DNA of 64,000 nt, from contig NZ_OMOJ01000005.1 in the NCBI RefSeq assembly GCF_900302505.1, forward strand, positions 124,001 through 188,000. Direction: 5' to 3'. A program made the position numbers and the translations under genes. This DNA comes from Pseudoprimorskyibacter insulae. Lineage in GTDB: Bacteria > Pseudomonadota > Alphaproteobacteria > Rhodobacterales > Rhodobacteraceae. Of this stretch, positions 7,356-17,240 are shown one piece after another; positions within the stretch are counted from its first letter, which is position 1; each line of letters begins with the position of its first letter. The notes below the pieces were generated by a model, which was given only the letters and a program-made list of their open reading frames with translations, made no database searches and was not told the DNA's origin.

Positions 7356-9502
7356 TCCAGCCCGTACCAGCCCGGTTGATCGGTGATCCGGCCAATGATC
7401 GCCGCCTGATATCCGCTTTTCTTTAAATCACTTAGAAGGCGCTTCGCATCTGCCGCATCAACCGCCGCCAAAAGCCCGCCGCAGGTTTGCGGATCGAACA
7501 ACAGCCGCGCTCTTTTCTTGTCCGGCAGGCCCGGAACCAAGGCGCGGTTGTCTTCGAACAGGCTGCTTTCGATGCCCTGCGCCAACAGCTCCACCGCCCC
7601 GTCCAGCACTGGAATATCGGCCAGCCTCAGCACCGCGCCCGTGCCCGACGCCTCGCAAATCCCGGCCAGATGGCCCGCAAGGCCAAAGCCGGTGACATCG
7701 GTCATGGCATGCGCCTCGGCCAAGATGCGCGCCGCATCCGACTGCGGGCGCACCATACTGGCAAAGGCATTGGCCACCCAAGCGCCCTTGGCCTTGCCCG
7801 CCATTTCAGCCGCCATCAGCACACCGGTGCCAATCGGCTTGGTCAGGATCAGCGCATCCCCCGGCTGCGCCCCGCTCAGGGCAATCGGCTGACGATCCAG
7901 CAGGCCAGTGACGGTAAAGCCGATGGTCATGCCCGCGCCCATGGTGGAATGGCCGCCGATGATCTCGGCCCCAGCGGCCTGCATGACGCGGCCCGCGACC
8001 TCCATGATTTCGCTCAGCGTGCGTTCCTGCAACGCAGGCGACATGCGCGGCACCACGATCTGGGCCAAGGCGGCTTGTGGTTGCGCGCCCATCGCCCAGA
8101 CATCACCCAGCGCGTGGATCGCCGCGATCTCGGTCATCAGGGCCGGATCATCGGTCAAGGCGCTTAGATGGTCGACGGTGACAACCTGCCGAATGCCCTC
8201 CATCCACAGCATCGCAGCATCGTCCCCCGGCAAAGGATGCACATCGTGCCGCCATTTGGGCAGGCCCGCCACCGCATTGGACAGCGCCGCTTTCCCCAGC
8301 TTCGAGCCGCACCCAGCGCAAAGCGGCTTGGCCAGCGCCTCGCCCCCGGCGGCACGGATCTTGGGCAGCGTGGGCGCGTGCATCGAAGGATAGTCGCGGA
8401 ACATGCGCATGAACTTCTGGTCGATATGGTTCTTCCACGTCCACATCAGCGGCCCAGCCAGCGGCAGGCCCTTCTTTTCGGCCAGCGCCTCTCGTCCGCC
8501 AAGCGAGATCAGCTTGAGGTAGTCCTTTTGCGGGCGATACGGTTTCATCCGCCCGGCCCCCAGCGCGGCTTTCAGGTTGTTCAACAAAACCGGCGCTTGA
8601 CGCACGGCAAAGACGCCCGCCTTGGGGCGGGGGCTTTCGGTCAGATGCGCACAATCGCCCGCCGCAAAAACGCGCGGGTCCGAGCTGCGAAGCTGGGCAT
8701 CGACCTTGATGAACCCCTCATGCAGATCAAGCCCCGTGCCGCCGATCCAATCCCAAGGCCGCGCTCCGGCGGCGCCATTGATAAACTCGCCCTCAATCCG
8801 GCGACCATCGGCCAGCAGAACCGCGCCCGGCTCAATCGCCTGCACCTCGGCATTTTCGATCACGTTGACCCGCAGCCGCGCCAGCGCCGCCAGCGCCTTG
8901 GCCCTTGGCCCCGCCCCAAGCACCGACAGCACCTTGCCTTGATCAATCAGCGTCACCGCCTCAAACCGCCCGCGATGGTGCAGCGCATGGGCCATCGCCA
9001 TCGCCAGCTCGGCCCCCGCCACACCGCCGCCTATGACCGCCACCCGCGCCGGACCTTTGCCTTGGCGGAACGCATCCCACTTGGCCGCGAACGGGCCCAA
9101 GGGCTTGGCCGGAATGGCGTGATCCATGAACCCCGGCATGCTGGGCATTTCCGACGAAATCCCCACATCAACCGAGGCCACATCGAACCCGATCGGAGGC
9201 CGCCCCAGCACATGCACCGTGCCAGCGGACAGGTCGATCCCATCCACCGCGCCCAAAATCACCCGCGCCCCGGCAAACCGCGCCAGCCGCACCAGATCAA
9301 TGTCCAGATCATCGCGGCCGTAGTGCCCCGCCACGAACCCCGGCAGCATCCCCGAATAGGGCGCGGATGGACCGGGGTTGATCACCGTCACCCGCGCACC
9401 GGGCAAGGGGTTCATCCCCCACATCCGCAGCACCAGCGCATGGGCATGGCCGCCGCCTATCAGGACAAGATCTTTGGTCAGGGGAAGTGTTTGCATCGTC
9501 AT
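7352..9502 (-). CDS. selD: Fusion of NADH-dehydrogenase-like oxidoreductase and selenide,water dikinase SelD
   Basis: About 716 residues in two parts. The N-terminal 380 residues are a pyridine-nucleotide-disulphide oxidoreductase: FAD dinucleotide fold IGGGHAHAL near residue 13, a second Rossmann fold VAVIGGGVAGAELAMA, and an FAD-binding FAAGDCAHL. The C-terminal 335 residues are SelD, which makes selenophosphate from selenide and ATP, with active-site CAGCGSK (cysteine form, no in-frame UGA), GDDAAML and GGHSTMGAG motifs. Such fusions are known in several bacteria; the oxidoreductase may supply reduced selenium. ATG at 9502 or 9496 is the likely start; the ribosome site is weak. A longer frame to 9538 lacks support. 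Confidence 0.9.
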   Translation of the reverse strand: MTMQTLPLTKDLVLIGGGHAHALVLRMWGMNPLPGARVTVINPGPSAPYSGMLPGFVAGHYGRDDLDIDLVRLARFAGARVILGAVDGIDLSAGTVHVLGRPPIGFDVASVDVGISSEMPSMPGFMDHAIPAKPLGPFAAKWDAFRQGKGPARVAVIGGGVAGAELAMAMAHALHHRGRFEAVTLIDQGKVLSVLGAGPRAKALAALARLRVNVIENAEVQAIEPGAVLLADGRRIEGEFINGAAGARPWDWIGGTGLDLHEGFIKVDAQLRSSDPRVFAAGDCAHLTESPRPKAGVFAVRQAPVLLNNLKAALGAGRMKPYRPQKDYLKLISLGGREALAEKKGLPLAGPLMWTWKNHIDQKFMRMFRDYPSMHAPTLPKIRAAGGEALAKPLCAGCGSKLGKAALSNAVAGLPKWRHDVHPLPGDDAAMLWMEGIRQVVTVDHLSALTDDPALMTEIAAIHALGDVWAMGAQPQAALAQIVVPRMSPALQERTLSEIMEVAGRVMQAAGAEIIGGHSTMGAGMTIGFTVTGLLDRQPIALSGAQPGDALILTKPIGTGVLMAAEMAGKAKGAWVANAFASMVRPQSDAARILAEAHAMTDVTGFGLAGHLAGICEASGTGAVLRLADIPVLDGAVELLAQGIESSLFEDNRALVPGLPDKKRARLLFDPQTCGGLLAAVDAADAKRLLSDLKKSGYQAAIIGRITDQPGWYGLD

Positions 9503-9612
9503 AGCAAATAGATACCGCGCCGCCGCGACCAGCGCCACGCTTTGTTGCGGTACAATTCAACGCTGGCACAGCACGGCCCGACCCCATACCACTACCCCTA
9601 GGAGGACCGGCA

Positions 9613-10482
9613 ATGGATAACGTCAAAGGCATCTTGTTCATGGTGCTGGCCATGGCCAGTTTCTCGGTCGAGGATTTCGCGATCAAACTGGCCACCCAGC
9701 ATGTGCCCTATTCGCAGATCACGCTGGCCTTGGGCGGTGTGGCGACCCTGCTGTTCGGGCTGATGTGCTGGCGGTATCGGGTCAAGATCCTCTCACCTAT
9801 CCTGCGCCACCCCGCCATGCTGATCCGCATCGGGGCCGAGGCCGTGGGCTTTTCAAGCTTCATCGTCGCGCTGTCGCTGGTGCCTTTGGCGGTGGCCTCG
9901 GCCATTGTGCAGGCGACGCCTTTGCTGATCGCTGCCGGGGCCGCGCTGGTCTACGGCGAACGGGTCGGGCCGCGCCGCTGGTTTGCGGTGATTGCGGGGT
10001 TCGTCGGCGTGTTGATCGTGCTGCGCCCCGGAACCGATGGGTTTGACCCCAATGCCATGTTTGCCGTGGTCGCCGCCATCGGGCTTGCGGTGCGCGATCT
10101 GTGCACCCGGTCCGTCCCGCGTGAGGCGCATACCCTGTTCCTGTCGTTCTGGGGGTTTGCCGCGATGCTGCCCTCGGCGCTGATGTTCATGGTGATTGGC
10201 GCCCCGCCGATCTGGCCATCAGCCCAGGCCACAGGCCTTTTGGCGCTGATCGTGGCGACGGGCATGGCCGGGTACGGCGCGATCACCATTTCGCTGCGCA
10301 GCGGAGAGATGTCAGCCATCGCCCCCTATCGCTATTTGCGGCTGGTCTTCACGCTGATCATTGCGGCAGTCATCTTGGGCGAACGCCCTGACGGTCCGGT
10401 GCTATTGGGCGCGATTTTGATCGTCGGATCGGGGCTTTATTCCATCTGGCGCGAATCTTTGCGCCGCACGGCCCGCCGCTGA
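9613..10482 (+). CDS. DMT-superfamily transporter with two EamA domains
   Basis: Inner-membrane exporter of 289 residues with about ten hydrophobic segments arranged as two EamA repeats (roughly 5-137 and 150-283), typical of drug/metabolite transporters of the RhaT/RarD group. A strong AGGAGG precedes the ATG at ideal spacing. It stands alone between divergent selD and enolase. The substrate cannot be read from sequence; amino acid or metabolite efflux is usual for the family. Confidence 0.85.
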   Translation: MDNVKGILFMVLAMASFSVEDFAIKLATQHVPYSQITLALGGVATLLFGLMCWRYRVKILSPILRHPAMLIRIGAEAVGFSSFIVALSLVPLAVASAIVQATPLLIAAGAALVYGERVGPRRWFAVIAGFVGVLIVLRPGTDGFDPNAMFAVVAAIGLAVRDLCTRSVPREAHTLFLSFWGFAAMLPSALMFMVIGAPPIWPSAQATGLLALIVATGMAGYGAITISLRSGEMSAIAPYRYLRLVFTLIIAAVILGERPDGPVLLGAILIVGSGLYSIWRESLRRTARR

Positions 10483-10540
10483 TTCCGCATCCGCAGCATT
10501 TTGGCGTAACGACCCCGAATGATGACGCTCACATTGGCAC

Positions 10541-10554
10541 TGTTAGCGATAACA
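10541..10554. promoter_or_regulatory. CceR/PckR-type operator upstream of eno
   Basis: TGTTAGCGATAACA is a near-perfect 14-bp palindrome (one symmetric pair broken) 75 bp before the enolase start. It matches the TGTTAGCGCTAACA motif known for the LacI-type central carbon regulators CceR of Rhodobacter and PckR of rhizobia, whose targets include eno and zwf. A perfect palindrome of the same core precedes zwf at 18725-18738. Binding is inferred. Confidence 0.65.
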
Positions 10555-10589
10555 ATCGCACGTTTACTTTCCCGCCCAACCTGCTATGA

Positions 10590-11903
<1,314 letters not shown>

Positions 11904-11925
11904 TCGTGGCGCTTGCCGACATACC

Positions 11926-11955
11926 AAAGCCCCGCCGATCTGGCGGGGCTTTTTT
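11926..11955 (+). terminator. Rho-independent terminator of eno
   Basis: Nine-base-pair stem AGCCCCGCC/GGCGGGGCT with a 5-nt loop, followed on the plus strand by six T. It ends at the stop codon of the convergent gene on the other strand. Confidence 0.9.
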
Positions 11956-12662
11956 CATTTCAGGTCAATCCTTGTGTAAGGATCGCAAGATGGCGCGGAC
12001 ATATCATTGAAACAGGCCCGCAAGGCCCGTGCATAGACGCGGAACCTATCCGCCCCCTCGCCCTTATACCTATCGGTAAAGGCCAACAAACGGCGCGCCT
12101 TCTCAACCTCGCCCGAGCGGGCCTGAATATACGCCGCCGAGGCAACAAACCACGGCTGTTGATCTTTGGGAAAATCCTTAAGCACCGCATTGGCGGCGTC
12201 TTTGAACAGCTTCAGATAGGCGGGGTCAGAGTAGGTCTTGTTGCCCTCGTGGAAATACCCGTCGCGCAGCATAATGAACCGCTGCTCAGGGTTCAGGCGC
12301 TGCAATGTGTCGTCGATATAGGCGGCCCGTTCAAAACGCGTTTTGTTCAACAGGGCCTTGTAGCCTTCGGTTTTCACGATCTGCCGCAGCAGTTTGGCAT
12401 CGCCCTTTTTGAACGAAGTATAAAGCGGCACCCCGTGTTTGGAGCACAGCGGCAGCACCGTCACGAATTCGCAGCTAGAAGGCTGTTTGCCGCTGATATA
12501 GATTCTTCCCCCAAATGACGAGCAGGACAACGTCGCAGTATAGGTGGCTTTGCCGAACCCGAACGGGCATTGGCGCGTCACCTTTTCCGGAATGCCGGCC
12601 TGTACCGCTGAGGTCAAACCAAGACCCAAGGCCAAGGACGCTAGAATTGTCTTGAGTTTCAA
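11955..12662 (-). CDS. Secreted protein of unknown function
   Basis: Not recognised as a named family. The 235-residue protein has a Sec signal peptide (MKLKTILASLALGLGL, then AVQA cleavage near residue 22) and a mature part of mixed charge with five cysteines or so, suggesting a periplasmic, perhaps disulphide-bonded protein. The start is unusual: TTG at 12662, with a full AGGAGG 5 nt upstream. That ribosome site forms one arm of a perfect 8-bp hairpin (12668-12688), so initiation may be controlled. It converges on eno and shares its terminator region. The helical C-terminal half (EKARRLLAFTDRYKGEG) faintly resembles Sel1/TPR-like repeats, but this is not firm. Confidence 0.7.
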   Translation of the reverse strand: MKLKTILASLALGLGLTSAVQAGIPEKVTRQCPFGFGKATYTATLSCSSFGGRIYISGKQPSSCEFVTVLPLCSKHGVPLYTSFKKGDAKLLRQIVKTEGYKALLNKTRFERAAYIDDTLQRLNPEQRFIMLRDGYFHEGNKTYSDPAYLKLFKDAANAVLKDFPKDQQPWFVASAAYIQARSGEVEKARRLLAFTDRYKGEGADRFRVYARALRACFNDMSAPSCDPYTRIDLK

Positions 12663-12667
12663 AATGC

Positions 12668-12688
12668 CCTCCTGAAAATATCAGGAGG
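12668..12688 (-). promoter_or_regulatory. Hairpin sequestering the Shine-Dalgarno of a TTG-started gene
   Basis: On the minus strand CCTCCTGA (12688-12681) can pair perfectly with TCAGGAGG (12675-12668) across the loop TATTT. The right arm contains the whole AGGAGG ribosome site of the gene starting at 12662. This could repress translation until the stem melts or is unfolded by a factor. Confidence 0.6.
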
Positions 12689-12881
12689 ATATGCAACTTA
12701 TGCGGGAATCTCAAGCCCCGGTCAGATCCACCCGCACGCGGGCCGAGCCTTCCATGCGCATGATCGCTGAGACGCTGACTCTATCGCGGGCGCCCTTACC
12801 CTTTCTGTTTGGCCCGGCGCGGTTGCACCATCGGCTTTGCTTTCCTAACTTGAGCCTGTTTGGTTCAGTTGGATTGATTTG

Positions 12882-13871
12882 ATGCGACTTTTGAAATGGG
12901 CCGCTATTGGCCTTGGCGGACTTGTTGGCGTGGCGGTGGTTCTGGTGGCAGGGATCTGGCTTGTCTCTGACCCCGCGCCGGTGCCGCCGACGGTTTCAAA
13001 CGACAAAACCCTTCCCCGGCGCAGCGTGGACGGTATTGCGCTTCACCTGACCACCTCCGGCGCGGCAGAGGCCCCGCCGATCATCGTGTTGCATGGCGGT
13101 CCGGGCGGCGATCATCGGTCGCTGCTGCCCTTGTCGGCGTTGTCGGGCACGCATCACGTTCTATTCTATGACCAACGCGGCGCGGGCCTGTCGGAACGGG
13201 TGCCTGCCGAGCGTTTGACCCTGCAAGGCTACATGGAGGAGCTGGACGCGCTGGCCTCAAGCTTTGACCAGCCGGTCACGCTGATCGGCCATAGCTGGGG
13301 TGCTATGCTGGCGCATGCGTACCTAGGGGCGCACCCCGAAAAGGTCGCCAGCGCCGTGCTGATCGAACCGGGGTTCCTGAACGCGGCTGAGGCCGCAGCA
13401 TGGCAGGCCCGCGCCAAGAGCTATATGTCAGGCCCTAGTTTTCTATGGGATGCCCTGACCGCCGGGATCGAAGCGTTCAAGCTGACTCCGGTCGATCATG
13501 ACACCCAGAAAGACCATATCTGGGGCCAAATGGTGCATCGTTTCGCCAATGCCCCCGGCAACCCATATCACTGCAAAGGCGATCCCTTTGACAGCCCCGC
13601 GTGGCGCTTCGGGGCCGTGGCCAGCCAGACCGCATCGCAGGCCCCCCCGGCAGATTTTGACACCCTCGCCAAAGGCACTGCCTATCAAGGCCCGATCCTA
13701 TTTATGACCGGAGCCTGTGACACTTGGATCGGCGCCGCGCTGCAACGCACCCGCCTGCCCCAATACGCCGATGCGCGACTTGTCGATATTCCCGGCGCGG
13801 GCCATGATGTGATCGACGATCAACCCGAGGCCGCGCTTACCGCGATCCGGGCCTTTCTTGCCGCGCCCTAG
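12882..13871 (+). CDS. Alpha/beta-fold hydrolase, proline-iminopeptidase-like, membrane anchored
   Basis: A 329-residue serine hydrolase. Residues 5-28 form one N-terminal hydrophobic helix that should anchor or export it. Catalytic features: oxyanion motif HGGPGG (71-76), DQRGAGLS (97-104) and nucleophile elbow GHSWG (136-140, Ser138), which together resemble proline iminopeptidases (MEROPS S33). The C-terminal histidine lies in GAGHDV. ATG at 12882 is used; a TTG three bases earlier is in frame. The ribosome site is weak. The substrate is unknown. It is followed 15 bp later by the DUF985 cupin gene on the same strand. Confidence 0.8.
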   Translation: MRLLKWAAIGLGGLVGVAVVLVAGIWLVSDPAPVPPTVSNDKTLPRRSVDGIALHLTTSGAAEAPPIIVLHGGPGGDHRSLLPLSALSGTHHVLFYDQRGAGLSERVPAERLTLQGYMEELDALASSFDQPVTLIGHSWGAMLAHAYLGAHPEKVASAVLIEPGFLNAAEAAAWQARAKSYMSGPSFLWDALTAGIEAFKLTPVDHDTQKDHIWGQMVHRFANAPGNPYHCKGDPFDSPAWRFGAVASQTASQAPPADFDTLAKGTAYQGPILFMTGACDTWIGAALQRTRLPQYADARLVDIPGAGHDVIDDQPEAALTAIRAFLAAP

Positions 13872-13886
13872 CCCACAGGACAGCCC

Positions 13887-14309
13887 ATGACCGCAGATGA
13901 GTTAATCGCCCATTTCGACCTGAGCCCTCATCCAGAGGGAGGGCATTACCGCCAGACGTGGATCGCCGATGAGGATGGCCGCCCCTCAGGCACTTGCATC
14001 TACTTTTTGTTGAAGAAGGGCGAGCGGAGCCATTGGCATAAAGTCGATGCGACCGAGATCTGGCACTACTATGCAGGCGCCCCGCTGATCCTGCACATTG
14101 CCCCGCCCGAAGGCGGCAAGGCCCATCAACACCGGCTGGGAATCGGCTTTGGGCAGGGCGAGGCACCGCAGGCGATCGTTCCCCTAAGCCACTGGCAAGC
14201 GGCTGAAACCACAGGGGAATTCACTCTGGTCGGCTGTACCGTTTCGCCCGGATTTCAGTTTAGCGGCTTCACCCTCGCCCAGCCAGACTTTGATCCTACG
14301 GTCTTATAG
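13887..14309 (+). CDS. DUF985 cupin-domain protein
   Basis: A 140-residue protein covering one complete cupin domain of the DUF985 (Cupin_5) family. Seen: the conserved N-terminus LSPHPEGGHYRQTW, core motif HWHKVDATEIWHYYAGAP with likely metal or ligand histidines, and the end GCTVSPGFQFSGFTLA. The biochemical role of the family is not established; sugar-isomerase-like or regulatory functions have been proposed. It follows the hydrolase gene by 15 bp with a weak AGGA site, so the two may be cotranscribed. Confidence 0.85.
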   Translation: MTADELIAHFDLSPHPEGGHYRQTWIADEDGRPSGTCIYFLLKKGERSHWHKVDATEIWHYYAGAPLILHIAPPEGGKAHQHRLGIGFGQGEAPQAIVPLSHWQAAETTGEFTLVGCTVSPGFQFSGFTLAQPDFDPTVL

Positions 14310-14420
14310 ACTGCGCCACCAAAGTTTCAGAAACCATGGTCTAGTTCTCAGATTTCGCGCCTCAGCCTAACGTTTCAGCGTCGCGGTCCTCATCTGCCGC
14401 GACCGAAAAGGGAGGAGTAG

Positions 14421-14921
14421 ATGAATCTGATTAACGCATTGGCCATCTCAATCGGCGCATTGGCGGCCGTGGCCACTTGGCTGTGTCTTGGCACCTCGTT
14501 CGGGCTTCAGGTCTGGGCCTTGTTCATTGCATGGGGGAGTTTTTACCACACCGGCGGCGGGGCCGACGGTTTGACGAAATCAGCCATCAACCACGTTTGG
14601 GGCGCAGTTGTCGCCACTGTCGCGCTGGTGATCGTTGGCATGGTTGGCGGGTCGGTCATCGTGACCTCGGCGCTGGTTGGCGCATCGGTGGTCGTGCTGG
14701 TTCTGGGCGCGCATCTGCCGTTTCTGGCCACCATCCCGGCGGCGGTCTACGGCTATGCCTCAACAGCGGCCTTCTGCCTGCTGACCGGCGTTGCGATTGG
14801 TGACTTTGCCGCCGTGGCCAAAGCGGCAGGGGTGGTCGTGATCTCGATGATCCTTGGCAATATCTTTGGCTTTGTCAGCGAAAAGATCGCAGGCGCACTG
14901 GCGGCGAAATCGGACGCCTGA
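14421..14921 (+). CDS. DUF1097 family membrane protein
   Basis: A 166-residue integral membrane protein, nearly all hydrophobic, with about five transmembrane helices (5-25, 28-45, 58-78, 85-105, 108-155) and short loops, as in the DUF1097/YcdZ family of inner-membrane proteins. The conserved WALFIAWGSFYHTGGG region is visible. A strong GGGAGGAG site precedes the ATG. Function unknown; transport or chaperoning of membrane partners is possible. It ends just before the zwf-pgl-pgi terminator, convergent with pgi. Confidence 0.8.
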   Translation: MNLINALAISIGALAAVATWLCLGTSFGLQVWALFIAWGSFYHTGGGADGLTKSAINHVWGAVVATVALVIVGMVGGSVIVTSALVGASVVVLVLGAHLPFLATIPAAVYGYASTAAFCLLTGVAIGDFAAVAKAAGVVVISMILGNIFGFVSEKIAGALAAKSDA

Positions 14922-14928
14922 CCTGCGC

Positions 14929-14962
14929 AAAAAAAAGGCGACGGCCATCACTGGCCGCCGCC
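14929..14962 (-). terminator. Rho-independent terminator of the zwf-pgl-pgi operon
   Basis: An 11-bp stem (one mismatch) GGCGACGGCCA/TGGCCGCCGCC with a 4-nt loop; on the minus strand it is followed by eight T. It lies 18 bp past the pgi stop. Confidence 0.88.
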
Positions 14963-14980
14963 TATAGCACCTTGGAACAC

Positions 14981-16558
14981 TTAGAGGAACGAACGGACGT
15001 ACTGAACGAGTTGCGCAGTCGATCCGTCTTTGCCATCGGTGCCGGTTTCACCCGTCACCAGTGGCCCCAGAGCGGTTGCAAGTTCCTTGCCAAGCTCAAC
15101 CCCCCACTGATCGTAGCTGTTGATGCCAAGGATCACCCCCTCAACAAACACGCGGTGTTCATAGAGCGCGATGATCTGGCCAAGCATCTGCGGCGTCAGC
15201 TTTTGGTAGGCCAAAGTCGTTGTGGGCCGGTTGCCGGGGAAGACGCGGTGACGGGCCTGACGCTCCAACTCATCGCCTTCGAACTTATCCGCCACTTTGC
15301 CGCGCGCCTCATCCAGATCGCGGCCACGCAGCAGCGCTTCGGACTGGGCCAGACAGTTGGCGACCAACAGCGCGTGATGATGCGCCAGATCGGGTTCATG
15401 CCCTTCGGCGGCAACAAGGAATTCGCAAGGCACAACACGAGTGCCTTGGTGGATCAGCTGGTAAAACGCGTGCTGGCCATTGGTGCCGGGTTCGCCCCAG
15501 ACCACCGGGCCGGATTGACAGGTCAGATCCGCGCCGTCCATGCTGACACCTTTGCCGTTGCTCTCCATCTCAAGCTGTTGAAGATAGGCAGGCAGACGCG
15601 CCAGACGGTTGTCATAGGGCAGCACCGCGCGGGTGGCATAATCCAACACTTGGTTGTGCCACATGCCGACAAGCGCCAGCATTACCGGCATGTTCTGGTC
15701 AAACGGCGCGTTGCGAAAATGCAGGTCCATCGCCTGACCGCCCACAAGGAAATCACGGAAATTGTCCGGGCCGATGCCGATCATCAGCGACAGGCCAATC
15801 GGCCCCCACATCGAATAGCGCCCGCCGACCCAGTCTTCGAAGCCCAGAACGCGGTCTTCGGGGATGCCCCACTCCGCCGCCTTTTCCTTATTCGAGGACA
15901 GCGCAATAAAGCGCCCGTCCGCCGACAGCCCGGCCTTTTCCAGCCACGCCAGCGCGGTGCGGGCGTTGGTCATGGTTTCAATCGTGGTGAAGGTCTTGGA
16001 GGCGACAATAAACAGCGTCTTGGCCGGGTCCAGCCCCGCCAGTGTGTCGGCAATATCCGCCCCGTCGACGTTGGATACGAAATGGCAGCGCGGGCCGGAA
16101 TGATACGGCGACAGCGCGATATAGGCCATGGCCGGACCAAGGTCAGACCCGCCGATCCCGATGTTCACCACATCGGTAAAATCGCTGGCACGCACATTTT
16201 CGGCGACGGCAGACATCTTGTCCAAGGTGGCCAGCACCTCGGGCATGACGTCTTGCCCGTCCACCCCGACCGGGGTGCCGTTCAGATTGCGCAGGGCGGT
16301 GTGCAGCACGGCGCGGCCTTCGGTTTCGTTGATCTTGGCGCCACCGAACATGGCATCGCGGCGCGTCGCCAGATCGGCCTTTTCCGCCACAGCGATCAGA
16401 CCTGCGCGGATCTCATCATCAATCTGCGTCTTCGAATAGTCGAACAACATGTTGCAATCTTTGACAGAAAACGCCTCTGCCCGATTGCCGTTTTGAAAAA
16501 GATCGAGGATGTGGCGGTCGCCATATGCGTCCGCCAATGCCTTCAATTCAGTCCACAT
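14981..16558 (-). CDS. pgi: Glucose-6-phosphate isomerase
   Basis: Cytoplasmic isomerase linking G6P and fructose-6-phosphate. The 525-residue protein has family signatures: [27 protein letters not shown] (sugar-phosphate site), the catalytic region [14 protein letters not shown], and the C-terminal [18 protein letters not shown] at 16558 ([12 protein letters not shown]) has GGAG upstream and begins 4 bp after the pgl stop; an open extension to 16651 overlaps pgl and is rejected. It is third in the zwf-pgl-pgi operon, a known Rhodobacterales arrangement that feeds hexose into the Entner-Doudoroff route. Confidence 0.95.
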   Translation of the reverse strand: MWTELKALADAYGDRHILDLFQNGNRAEAFSVKDCNMLFDYSKTQIDDEIRAGLIAVAEKADLATRRDAMFGGAKINETEGRAVLHTALRNLNGTPVGVDGQDVMPEVLATLDKMSAVAENVRASDFTDVVNIGIGGSDLGPAMAYIALSPYHSGPRCHFVSNVDGADIADTLAGLDPAKTLFIVASKTFTTIETMTNARTALAWLEKAGLSADGRFIALSSNKEKAAEWGIPEDRVLGFEDWVGGRYSMWGPIGLSLMIGIGPDNFRDFLVGGQAMDLHFRNAPFDQNMPVMLALVGMWHNQVLDYATRAVLPYDNRLARLPAYLQQLEMESNGKGVSMDGADLTCQSGPVVWGEPGTNGQHAFYQLIHQGTRVVPCEFLVAAEGHEPDLAHHHALLVANCLAQSEALLRGRDLDEARGKVADKFEGDELERQARHRVFPGNRPTTTLAYQKLTPQMLGQIIALYEHRVFVEGVILGINSYDQWGVELGKELATALGPLVTGETGTDGKDGSTAQLVQYVRSFL

Positions 16559-16562
16559 CAAA

Positions 16563-17240
16563 TTACTCCGCCCAATGAACGGTCGCGCCAGACAGGACAG
16601 ACGCAACCGGTGCCTGTTGTTTGTCGAACCGCGCAGCGGCTTCCAGTGCATTACGCTTTTCGGACCCGAAGATCACGATATGTTTTTGTAACGCTTGGTC
16701 CAATACACGCGCGGTCAGGGTGATGCGCGGCTCAGGCGCGCCGGGGGCACGCATCGGCATCAGGACCGGCGCATGTGCATCCAACGCCTCAGCCAGCTTA
16801 TCCGCGCCGGGAAACAGCGACGCAGTGTGCATATCCGCGCCCATTCCCAGCAGAACCACCGTCAGCGGCAATTGTGGCACGATCAGGCTTTCAAGCTCGG
16901 CCAGCACCTCTTCGGGTTCGTCCGCCTTGGCGTAAAGCGGCAGGTATCGCGCCGCCGCCGCCCGGTTGACCAAAAGCCGTTGCCGCAACAGCCGTGTGTT
17001 CGACCGCTCGCTATCTTCGGGCACCCAGCGTTCATCGGTCAGCAGCACATCCACCCGAGACCAATCCAGATCGGCGGCGCAAAGATCGTCAAAGATCGGC
17101 CCAGGCGTCGTGCCGCCCGGCACTGCCAGTGTGACCCGATCTTCGTGATCCAGCGCCGAGGTCAATTCCCCCGCCAGTTTGTTCGCCAGATCAATCGCCA
17201 GCATTTCGCGGTCGGCGTATTCAATCAGCGTATAACTCAT
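16563..17240 (-). CDS. pgl: 6-phosphogluconolactonase
   Basis: Hydrolyses 6-phosphogluconolactone to 6-phosphogluconate. The 225-residue protein is of the DevB/NagB-like type: [15 protein letters not shown] near residue 45, [17 protein letters not shown], and [17 protein letters not shown] are family hallmarks. The ATG at 17240 overlaps the zwf stop (ATGA), so the two genes are translationally coupled. It lies between zwf and pgi in the operon. Confidence 0.95.
   Translation of the reverse strand: MSYTLIEYADREMLAIDLANKLAGELTSALDHEDRVTLAVPGGTTPGPIFDDLCAADLDWSRVDVLLTDERWVPEDSERSNTRLLRQRLLVNRAAAARYLPLYAKADEPEEVLAELESLIVPQLPLTVVLLGMGADMHTASLFPGADKLAEALDAHAPVLMPMRAPGAPEPRITLTARVLDQALQKHIVIFGSEKRNALEAAARFDKQQAPVASVLSGATVHWAE

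Noticed and set aside
7352-9502. In-frame UGA selenocysteine in selD
   Set aside because: The active-site position is an ordinary cysteine (CAGCGSK), and the frame has no internal stop.
12691-12882. Plus-strand 63-codon frame with AGGAGG just before its ATG
   Set aside because: The AGGAGG is the mirror arm of the hairpin controlling the opposite gene, spacing to the ATG is only 2 bases, and the peptide has no features.
14972-16723. Plus-strand open frame of about 580 codons opposite pgi
   Set aside because: Antisense shadow of pgi and the pgl end; no domain recognisable.
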